This document shows, piece by piece, positions 35,242 through 40,924 of a DNA stretch of 40,924 nucleotides. Source of the DNA: Oscillospiraceae bacterium (GTDB lineage Bacteria; Bacillota; Clostridia; Oscillospirales; Oscillospiraceae). Below the pieces are notes generated by a model. It saw only the letters and a list, made by a program, of their open reading frames with translations. It did no database searches and was not told the DNA's origin. Both the position numbers and the translations under genes were made by a program. The number at the start of each line of letters is the position of its first letter. Positions within the stretch are counted from its first letter, which is position 1. The stretch is taken from contig WRBE01000021.1 of assembly GCA_009779845.1 (NCBI GenBank), forward strand, positions 1 to 40,924, read 5' to 3'.

Positions 35242-37217
35242 CGCTGGGCCCCCTGCAATATCTCAAGTATGCTCATCCGTGCCATTCGCAGGTTGCCAAT
35301 GGTATGAAAGACCAGCATTGCGGCGAGTATCATGGCGCATAATCCCACCAAGTGGCTGATGGGCAGCAATGCCGCCTCCGTGTAGTATGCGATCATCGCC
35401 TCCCGCTCTGATGTCAACAGGTGCTGGCCTGTGTCCGCAATCATCTCGCCAAATCCTGCAATTGCATCTCCCGCCATTCTGACTGCGAAAAACCACCCCG
35501 CCGTGCCGCCCGCCACTAAGGCGGGCAGACCGAATAGCATAAGCGCAATCGTCGACTGCACAGAGATCTTTTTCGCCGAACAGCCCAGAGAGCGCAATAT
35601 GGCGTACTCCTTTTTCCGCTGCCAGATAAACAGGGCCATGGTGAGAGCCAGCACCAGAACCAGCACGACGGAAAATATAATCAAGTTCAGCGTAATCGAC
35701 AGAAAAATGACATCGGCCACAGGCCAAAAACCGCTGCCGTCCTGGCCCACAAAGCTGACACGGAGGCCCATCTCCCCAAGAGCGTCCCGGAGTTCCCATA
35801 AAAAGGCCCCTTCGTCTCTGGAGTTGTGTAGCACAAAGCTATACCATACAGCCGGTGTATAATCAGACCCGATCTCCCCAAAATGCGCCGACTGCAGTCC
35901 CCAGTCGTCAGGCAATAGGGAATCTGGTATATACATGAACTTATCCGCAGACGACCAGTCCGTAGAGATGAGCCGCCAGCGGAGCAAGTCGTATATACCC
36001 ACCACCTCAAGTTCTAAGGTCATCGTTGGGTCAGCGCCGGGCATACTTAAAATGCCCAGCTCCGGAAGTGTGACGATGGGTACGGGAAATGGGTCCCTAT
36101 AACAGATATTCCCCAGCACATAATAGGGGGAATAGACCAGATGTTGGTCGGCGTTTACGTTGACTGTAATCGTATCCCCGATGCCAACTTGCCGCCGCCG
36201 GGCAAACTGCTGCTCAATTACCACCACCGGTCTGGCGTATAAATAGTCCTCCCTGTCAATAAACCGACCCTCCCGCAGCCGGATCAAGCTCTCGCTCTCC
36301 TGGGCGGCGGGCATCAAGGCCATGTCCCTGGTGGTACGCAAGTATACTGCGGATTGGACATGGCGGGTAAACTCCAACTGGCGGTCAATTCCCAGGGCCG
36401 CTGTATCTACTGTCTCGCCGGGGGCGACGGGGATATACCACAGCGCATCCCCGTCTATGGGTTTTATATACTTTGTAATGGTTCTGCTGTCGCTCTGCAA
36501 CCCGCCCAGCATAAAATAGAACGTGCCTTTGAAAAAATACCGCTGCCCGATTTCCATCTCCGCAAGAGGAGAATCCCATTCGTCGGGCGGGGAGCCGGAC
36601 TCCCATTCTTCCGGAAAGTCTATACGCAGTATGAGCTCTTGTCGTTCAAACAGACGATCCGGATAGCCCTCCAGCACCTCATCCACTTGCACGTATAACA
36701 GTTTGTGGGGATAGAACCCCAGCGTAGTCCAGCCCCGGGGGATATGTTGAACGTCTAACAGTTCACCGTAGAAGAAGGAGTCCCCGCTGACAAACCCGGC
36801 AAACTCAGGCCCGGCCCAGAGCCTGGGCATCAGATTCACATATTCCCGCACGAAATACTCATCCGGGATATGACGGTACGCCCAGGACGCACGCCAGTAC
36901 CGGCTCCCTTGGATATATGCATTGTGCATATCAACCAATGTACCCTCGAATCCACGACGTCTGTCGTAGGCCGCCACATAGGGGCTCTCGGCGATCAGGT
37001 CAATGGCCTCAGATACGTCCGCCGTAATGCCCTCTCTGTGGGACAGAACCCCCACACTTTGAAAGAATTCTGATAGTTCGGAAATCCGCTCGCTCACCAC
37101 AATATATTCTGCCGCCCGCATGGTAAAGGCAAAGGATGCAACGGCAATTAGCAGCACCAGCAACAGAGACCGGACAGGCTGGCGCAGCATGGATTTTATG
37201 TATATATTTTTCCTCAT
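35238..37217 (-). CDS. FtsX-like ABC permease with large extracytoplasmic domain (659 residues)
   Basis: First gene of the operon. There is one N-terminal transmembrane segment (about 16-36), an extracytoplasmic domain of about 460 residues rich in aromatic and acidic residues, and three C-terminal segments (about 505-530, 555-580, 615-640). The FtsX-domain motif KKEYAILRSLGCSAKKISV lies near 537-555, and the tail MARMSILEILQGAQR fits the family. ATG 37217 has GGAG five bases upstream. The external part shows a MacB-like periplasmic-domain pattern with short repeats such as VGIGDTITVNV near 338. Its size, double that of the partner permease, suggests that it carries most of the extracellular contacts. 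Function unknown beyond mechanotransmission-type transport. Confidence 0.9.
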   Translation of the reverse strand: MRKNIYIKSMLRQPVRSLLLVLLIAVASFAFTMRAAEYIVVSERISELSEFFQSVGVLSHREGITADVSEAIDLIAESPYVAAYDRRRGFEGTLVDMHNAYIQGSRYWRASWAYRHIPDEYFVREYVNLMPRLWAGPEFAGFVSGDSFFYGELLDVQHIPRGWTTLGFYPHKLLYVQVDEVLEGYPDRLFERQELILRIDFPEEWESGSPPDEWDSPLAEMEIGQRYFFKGTFYFMLGGLQSDSRTITKYIKPIDGDALWYIPVAPGETVDTAALGIDRQLEFTRHVQSAVYLRTTRDMALMPAAQESESLIRLREGRFIDREDYLYARPVVVIEQQFARRRQVGIGDTITVNVNADQHLVYSPYYVLGNICYRDPFPVPIVTLPELGILSMPGADPTMTLELEVVGIYDLLRWRLISTDWSSADKFMYIPDSLLPDDWGLQSAHFGEIGSDYTPAVWYSFVLHNSRDEGAFLWELRDALGEMGLRVSFVGQDGSGFWPVADVIFLSITLNLIIFSVVLVLVLALTMALFIWQRKKEYAILRSLGCSAKKISVQSTIALMLFGLPALVAGGTAGWFFAVRMAGDAIAGFGEMIADTGQHLLTSEREAMIAYYTEAALLPISHLVGLCAMILAAMLVFHTIGNLRMARMSILEILQGAQR

Positions 37218-37258
37218 TGCCGCTCCATATCCGCTTTATTTATCTACCTCGGCATCAC

Positions 37259-37287
37259 AGTGTATCACAAAAGTGTGTTCGATGCAA
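37259..37287 (-). promoter_or_regulatory. Promoter of the FtsX-type ABC operon
   Basis: On the minus strand TTGCAT (37287-37282) and TACACT (37264-37259) are 17 bp apart, and TGA directly before the -10 gives an extended -10. Transcription would start near 37252, about 35 bases before the start codon. Confidence 0.55.
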
Positions 37288-37361
37288 TATACGAGCTTTT
37301 GAGGTGCGTCCAACTCAACTGCATTTAAAATTTTCCCGTTTTCCCATACAGGATCCATTTC

Positions 37362-37390
37362 TTGCTTTGCAAAATGAGATGTGTTATACT
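37362..37390 (+). promoter_or_regulatory. Promoter of the putP-like gene
   Basis: TTGCTT (37362-37367) and TATACT (37385-37390) are 17 bp apart. The predicted start near 37397 leaves a 40-base leader with GAGGAGG before the ATG at 37437. The 219-bp gap between the divergent genes holds only this promoter and that of the ABC operon. Confidence 0.55.
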
Positions 37391-37436
37391 GACTTTTACA
37401 CATTACTACATTACAGTGCAACACGAGGAGGGAATC

Positions 37437-38981
37437 ATGTCTAGTCAAGCTTTGATCTTAATTGTCTTTGTCGCATACTTTAGTGTTATTATCTCTCTGG
37501 CCATCCGTTTCAGGAGATCACAGAACCTGTCCGATTACTTTTTGGGCGGGCGAAAGCTGAATGCATGGGTGGGCGCTCTGTCTGCACAGACATCGGATAT
37601 GTCTGGCTGGCTGCTCATGGGGCTCCCCGGCGCAATCTATGCCGCAGGCACCGGCAGGGCGTGGCTGGCAGTGGGGCTGATTATCGGAACTGTTCTAAAC
37701 TGGGTGTTCGTCGCCAAACGGCTCCGCCGGTATACCATCGTGGCAAATAACGCCGTCACCTTGCCTGAATATTTAGAAAATCGGTTCCACGACAAATCAC
37801 ATATTTTGAAAATCATTGCCGCTGTATTTTTTGCCGTATTTTTCACTGTCTATGCGGCCTCCGGCTTCGTCGCCGGCGGAACGCTACTCCCGCAGATTTT
37901 CGACGTCAACTACCAGACCGCCGTCATCCTTCTGGCCGCCTTTGTGGTCGCCTATACCCTGATCGGCGGGCTCTTGGCCATTAGCTGGACCGACTCCATC
38001 CAGGGCATGATGATGCTCTTGGCCGTGTTCTTCCTCCCCATGATTGTAATTGCCACAATGGGTGGGTGGGCCAACGTCTCGGCGGATATCCCCCCTGGAT
38101 TTTTCAATATGATGTCCGACGGCGCAGGCGGTACAATCGCCATCCGATCCATCATCTCCGATCTGGCCTGGGGGCTCGGATATTTCGGTATGCCCCATAT
38201 TTTGATCAAACTCATCGCCATCCGTTCGGAAAAAGACGTCTCACGCTCTGCCATCATCGCTATTGTATGGGTTGTGTTAGCCCTGGGCTCCGCTGTGCTG
38301 GTAGGCCTTGTGGGGCGCTCGTTTATGCCGGATCTCCAGAACCCGGAGACCGTATTCATTCAGACCGTCCGGGCCATATTCGTTGATCGGGGCGCACTTT
38401 GGGCCGTGCTTCTGGGCGGTCTCTTCCTGTGCGGCATGTTTGCGGCGATTAAATCCACGGCGGATTCACAGTTGCTGGTGGGCTCGTCTGCCGTCAGTGA
38501 TATCTATCGGGTGGCGAACAAAAAGGCGTCCGACAAGCAACTGGTCTGGTTCTCCCGTTGTGCCGTATTCGTCGTGGCACTGCTGGCGCTCTGGATCGCC
38601 CTGGACGCCTATGACCCCGTACTCGGCGGCCCGGATCGCAGCCGGGGCGTGATGCAACTCGTGGCCATGGCCTGGGCGGGATTCGGCGCCGCCTTTGGCC
38701 CCCTCGTATTGTGCTCCCTCTTCTGGAAGCGCACCAATCGCACGGGCGGACTATTGGGCGTTCTCGTCGGCGGTTTAACCGTGATTACCTGGCACTTTAT
38801 ACCGTTAGTGTCCAGCGCCGACGGCCTCATAACCCTGGGCGCACGTACAGGACTGTATTCCCTCGTCCCCGGATTTGGTCTTTCCCTAGTTGCGATTATT
38901 GCCGGGAGCCTCCTGTCTAAGAAACCGTCTGAGGAAATCCTCACAGAGTTTGAGACAGCCTCCAAGCCCCTCTCCGAGTAA
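37437..38981 (+). CDS. putP: Sodium/solute symporter, PutP (proline permease) type
   Basis: The product has 514 residues from ATG 37437 (GAGGAGG six bases upstream; an upstream in-frame ATG at 37362 falls in the promoter). About 13 hydrophobic segments fit the SSS family. Diagnostic pieces are SDYFLGGRKLNAWVGALSAQTSDMSGWLLMGLPGA near 31-65, seen in parts, with the TSDMSGW sodium-site helix, RLRRYTI near 97, VTLPEYLENRF near 107, SGFVAGG near 139 and IKSTADSQLLVGSSA near 340-354 with the second sodium-site Ser/Thr. It imports proline with sodium by family comparison; related members carry other substrates. It is a single-gene unit with promoter and terminator of its own, not linked functionally to its neighbours. 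Confidence 0.93.
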   Translation: MSSQALILIVFVAYFSVIISLAIRFRRSQNLSDYFLGGRKLNAWVGALSAQTSDMSGWLLMGLPGAIYAAGTGRAWLAVGLIIGTVLNWVFVAKRLRRYTIVANNAVTLPEYLENRFHDKSHILKIIAAVFFAVFFTVYAASGFVAGGTLLPQIFDVNYQTAVILLAAFVVAYTLIGGLLAISWTDSIQGMMMLLAVFFLPMIVIATMGGWANVSADIPPGFFNMMSDGAGGTIAIRSIISDLAWGLGYFGMPHILIKLIAIRSEKDVSRSAIIAIVWVVLALGSAVLVGLVGRSFMPDLQNPETVFIQTVRAIFVDRGALWAVLLGGLFLCGMFAAIKSTADSQLLVGSSAVSDIYRVANKKASDKQLVWFSRCAVFVVALLALWIALDAYDPVLGGPDRSRGVMQLVAMAWAGFGAAFGPLVLCSLFWKRTNRTGGLLGVLVGGLTVITWHFIPLVSSADGLITLGARTGLYSLVPGFGLSLVAIIAGSLLSKKPSEEILTEFETASKPLSE

Positions 38982-39009
38982 TCGTTATTCGCTCCTCACC
39001 AACTAGATG

Positions 39010-39056
39010 AAACCCTCCTGCCGAAAGCCTATTTCTTTCGGTAGGAGGGTTTTTTC
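39010..39056 (+). terminator. Intrinsic terminator of the putP-like gene
   Basis: AACCCTCCTGCCGAAAG (39011-39027) pairs perfectly with CTTTCGGTAGGAGGGTT (39035-39051) apart from one G-U pair, and is followed by TTTTT. It lies 29 bp after the stop codon. Confidence 0.92.
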
Positions 39057-39141
39057 AAAAAAATAATACCACTATATTGCTTTATGCGTCAACCCTTGCT
39101 TTGTCACCCACTCACATCTGGCAAAATACACGGATTTCCCG

Positions 39142-39170
39142 TTGTATTTCGACAAGTTTCGTGATATGCT
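39142..39170 (+). promoter_or_regulatory. Extended -10 promoter implying a leaderless mRNA
   Basis: TTGTAT (39142-39147) and TATGCT (39165-39170) are 17 bp apart with TGA immediately before the -10 (extended -10). The expected first base of the transcript, seven bases after the -10, is the A of the ATG at 39177. No Shine-Dalgarno sequence precedes that ATG. Confidence 0.5.
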
Positions 39171-39176
39171 TTTTTT

Positions 39177-40418
39177 ATGAAACTACTAATCCGATGCCTG
39201 ACCGCTCTGTTGGTCGTCACGCTTACAATCCTATTCGCCATCCCCGACATGCCGCCGGATGCGCATGTCGTTGTATTCTATCGCAATGATAACACAGCCG
39301 CCTTCCACAGAGCGGCCCTCTCTGTATCGGAGGGCGAGTTCGTCTCCCAGCCGTCGCCGCCACGGCGGGAGGGGTACATATTCCGCTACTGGACCACCGA
39401 TGCCCCAGGGCAGAATCGGCACGACTTCACTCTGCCAATAACCGCAAGCCAGTCCCTCTGGGCCCAGTGGGAAGAGGAAATCCTTGCGTTCCACGTGCAA
39501 TTTCACTTCAATGACGGCACCGACATACGGCACGCCGGCCCCAAACTCATACTTGAGGGGGAACAGGCCCTGGAACCGGTGCCGCCAGTCCGGGAGGGAT
39601 ACCGCTTCCTCCACTGGGCGACAGACTCCCCAGGCGCACATCCCTTTGATTTTGAGTCGCCTATCACCGGCTATCTCGATCTCTACGCCAAGTGGCTGGC
39701 CTTCCCGCCGCCCATCGATGTGCTGGACGAACTCCTCAGCCGCCACGGCAACCGTATCGCCGTATACTTTGAAAATCTGGATACGGGATTTACCTATCTC
39801 CACAATGCTGATCGCATCTTTTCGGGGGCCAGCGTGCTGAAAGCGCCGTTTTCCATGTACATCTATCAAAAAGCCGACCGGGGGGAGACAGACCTGGAAA
39901 CCAGAATCCGATTTCCGCTGGGCGGGAGCCGAACCCAGTCGGAGATGTTGCGGCGCAATCTCATGTACAGTTGCAACGAATCAACCCTCGGACTCAGAAA
40001 TGCCCACGGCTGGATCGGATTTCGGCAGTTCGTCGCAGAACTGGGCGGCAATCCGGATTTTGTCTGGAGCAGCATCATGGGCGCCCGATTGACCGCAAAT
40101 GAGGCCGGACTGTTCGCAAGGGCTATCTACGAATATGTCGAATCAGACGCCCCACACAGCGAGGAGTTCAAAGCACACTTGCTGGACAATCAATTCCCCT
40201 TTATCATATCAGACTATCTCGTCGCCAGTAAATCCGGCTGGACAGATACGGTACTCCACGACATGGCAATCGTATACGCGCCATCGCCCTATATCTTAGT
40301 TATCCTCTCTTCTCGTGTCGGGACCGGCACGTTTGAGGAGATATCTATGGCATTTCAAGTGTTTAACGATATGTGGTTTGGGGATTTGGGATCGCCACAG
40401 AACATTAGAGTTTCATAG
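39177..40418 (+). CDS. Secreted serine hydrolase of the class A beta-lactamase fold with two InlB-type repeats
   Basis: A 413-residue protein. Residues 1-22 are a hydrophobic signal or membrane anchor. About 30-100 and 102-172 are two Flg_new/InlB-type repeats (GYIFRYWTTD...LWAQW and GYRFLHWATD...LYAKW). The remaining part, from about 178, is a beta-lactamase2-type hydrolase with all three motifs in order and spacing: Ser219-Val-Leu-Lys222 (SxxK), Ser265-Cys-Asn267 (SxN) and Lys352-Ser-Gly354 (KxG). The glutamate of the class A omega loop is not recognisable, so a peptidase or esterase role on the cell wall is as likely as beta-lactam hydrolysis. The ATG lacks a Shine-Dalgarno and sits at the predicted transcript start. 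Acts outside the membrane. Confidence 0.85.
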   Translation: MKLLIRCLTALLVVTLTILFAIPDMPPDAHVVVFYRNDNTAAFHRAALSVSEGEFVSQPSPPRREGYIFRYWTTDAPGQNRHDFTLPITASQSLWAQWEEEILAFHVQFHFNDGTDIRHAGPKLILEGEQALEPVPPVREGYRFLHWATDSPGAHPFDFESPITGYLDLYAKWLAFPPPIDVLDELLSRHGNRIAVYFENLDTGFTYLHNADRIFSGASVLKAPFSMYIYQKADRGETDLETRIRFPLGGSRTQSEMLRRNLMYSCNESTLGLRNAHGWIGFRQFVAELGGNPDFVWSSIMGARLTANEAGLFARAIYEYVESDAPHSEEFKAHLLDNQFPFIISDYLVASKSGWTDTVLHDMAIVYAPSPYILVILSSRVGTGTFEEISMAFQVFNDMWFGDLGSPQNIRVS

Positions 40419-40516
40419 GCGACAAAGGGGTTCACTCCCATATGAGAGTGTTTGTGATAGAGATAGCGTGATCTTTCTTGAAAATAGAGTGTGTAAAATA
40501 AATGCCTATTTTTCAC

Positions 40517-40545
40517 TTGCATTCTGATGGCAACTGTGGTAATAT
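40517..40545 (+). promoter_or_regulatory. Candidate tRNA promoter
   Basis: TTGCAT (40517-40522) and TAATAT (40540-40545) are 17 bp apart and lie 33 bp before the tRNA. The -10 matches at four of six positions. The rest of the 160-bp gap after the hydrolase gene shows nothing else convincing. Confidence 0.4.
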
Positions 40546-40578
40546 GATCGGGTGCCAAATATAGGCGCAAATAGATAT

Positions 40579-40655
40579 CCGGGTGTGGCGAAGTTTGGTA
40601 TCGCGCTTGACTGGGGGTCAAGAGGCCGCAGGTTCAAGTCCTGTCACTCGGACCA
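40579..40655 (+). tRNA. tRNA-Pro (anticodon GGG)
   Basis: A full cloverleaf of 77 bases with encoded CCA. Acceptor stem CCGGGTG/CACTCGG (one G-U), D stem GCGA/TCGC with the GG pair in the loop, anticodon stem CTTGA/TCAAG with loop CTGGGGG giving anticodon GGG (reads CCC and CCU), T arm GCAGG-TTCAAGT-CCTGT with one G-U pair, discriminator A. The C1-G72 pair is the normal identity element of bacterial tRNA-Pro. Confidence 0.95.
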
Positions 40656-40658
40656 GTC

Positions 40659-40707
40659 GAAGTGTTCTTACAGCATTTGAAGTGCTGTAGGAACACTTCT
40701 TCATTTT
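40659..40707 (+). terminator. Intrinsic terminator after tRNA-Pro
   Basis: A 17-bp stem (GAAGTGTTCTTACAGCA at 40659-40675 with TGCTGTAGGAACACTTC at 40683-40699, one G-U) is followed by TCTTCATTTT, four bases after the tRNA. Confidence 0.88.
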
Positions 40708-40831
40708 ACCCGGTCTGCCGTAGTGGGATATAGGTCACTATCACCCCTCGGCGGGTCTGCATGGAGACTTCTGGCATAGGTACGGTGTTGGGAATTTCTA
40801 TTGCACCGAATGTGTGTGTCCCATCGCTCAT
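40706..40831 (-). CDS. Small 41-residue protein of unknown function
   Basis: I translated this by hand: start ATG at 40831, stop TAA at 40708-40706, 41 codons. The near-perfect Shine-Dalgarno GGAGGTGA lies nine bases upstream, and a strong promoter (40870-40898) precedes it, which is the main support that it is real. The product is hydrophilic, begins MSDGTHTFGAIEIPN and has a beta-like C-terminal stretch RRGVIVTYIPLRQ. There is no signal peptide, transmembrane segment, Cys or obvious leader/core division. I do not recognise the family. It converges on the tRNA-Pro terminator. It could be a small regulatory or accessory protein; an origin on a mobile element next to the tRNA is possible but not shown. 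Confidence 0.7.
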   Translation of the reverse strand: MSDGTHTFGAIEIPNTVPMPEVSMQTRRGVIVTYIPLRQTG

Positions 40832-40869
40832 TTTTTCTGTTCACCTCCCGTAGTAAAGCTCTTATTCGC

Positions 40870-40898
40870 AGTATAGCGAACTTATGGGGACTTGTAAA
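40870..40898 (-). promoter_or_regulatory. Promoter of the 41-residue gene
   Basis: On the minus strand TTTACA (40898-40893) and TATACT (40875-40870) are exactly 17 bp apart, each matching consensus at five of six positions, the best sigma-70/sigma-A promoter in the window. Transcription would begin near 40863, about 30 bases before the ATG. Confidence 0.75.
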
Positions 40899-40904
40899 GG
40901 GGTA

Positions 40905-40924
40905 AAAAAGCAGGTGGCACTTTG
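40905..40924 (-). terminator. Possible 3' arm and U-run of a terminator cut by the right edge
   Basis: Read on the minus strand the window begins AAAGTGCCACCTGC and continues with TTTTTT. This is what the second arm and tail of an intrinsic terminator of an upstream gene would look like. The first arm would be beyond the edge, so the call is tentative. Confidence 0.3.

Noticed and set aside
39177..40418. Gene considered as an antibiotic-resistance beta-lactamase
   Set aside because: The class A omega-loop glutamate is not visible and the InlB repeats point to a surface enzyme of different role.
40579..40655. tRNA-Pro 3' end considered as an integration site with a mobile element to the right
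   Set aside because: No integrase or second copy of the tRNA end is visible within the 270 bp available on that side.

Overview
The window looks like a piece of the chromosome of a Gram-positive anaerobe of the clostridial Firmicutes. The reasons are strong AGGAGG-type ribosome binding sites, SLH cell-wall anchors, several InlB/Listeria-Bacteroides (Flg_new) repeat domains, CUT1 and CUT2 sugar ABC transporters with lipoprotein binding proteins, and YesM/YesN-type two-component regulation. Most of the window is carbohydrate-use DNA. No transposase, phage gene or CRISPR array was seen.

Layout. (1) 1-5625, minus strand: a giant secreted beta-helix/Ig-like/InlB-repeat surface protein that runs off the left edge. 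(2) 6058-21322, minus strand: a Gram-positive polysaccharide-utilisation cluster. In transcription order it holds a sensor kinase, an AraC-type response regulator, a YicI-like GH31 alpha-xylosidase (cytoplasmic), a 2251-residue secreted and SLH-anchored GH3 glycosidase, a sugar-binding lipoprotein and two CUT1 permeases, closed by a terminator. A 43-bp sequence with an internal direct repeat occurs identically upstream of the kinase and upstream of the GH3 gene, and is probably the regulator's operator. (3) 21441-30956, minus strand: a nine-gene L-rhamnose operon (CUT2 transporter ATPase, two permeases, binding protein, mutarotase RhaM, class II aldolase of the RhaE/YuxG type, isomerase RhaA, DUF4432 epimerase-like protein, PfkB kinase). 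There is no FGGY rhamnulokinase, so the PfkB kinase probably does that step. The divergent AraC regulator (31265-32161) and a 9-bp direct repeat with 21-bp phasing next to a perfect TATAAT suggest how the operon is controlled.

(4) 32281-33045: a SagB-type nitroreductase, followed by a region with palindromic GGCGGCA/TGCCGCC repeats and a bidirectional terminator. (5) 33330-37217, minus strand: a LolD/MacB-like ATPase with two FtsX-type permeases. (6) 37437-38981: a PutP-like sodium/solute symporter with its own promoter and terminator. (7) 39177-40418: an InlB-repeat/class A beta-lactamase-fold serine hydrolase whose predicted promoter implies a leaderless mRNA. (8) 40579-40655: tRNA-Pro(GGG) with a terminator, then a 41-codon gene on the minus strand with a strong promoter and Shine-Dalgarno.

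Working together: the surface GH3 enzyme probably trims plant-type (possibly xyloglucan) oligosaccharides outside the cell, the CUT1 transporter imports the products and the GH31 enzyme removes alpha-xylose inside. The rhamnose operon imports L-rhamnose and converts it through rhamnulose and rhamnulose-1-phosphate. All functions are inferred from sequence motifs read by eye; no database search was run.
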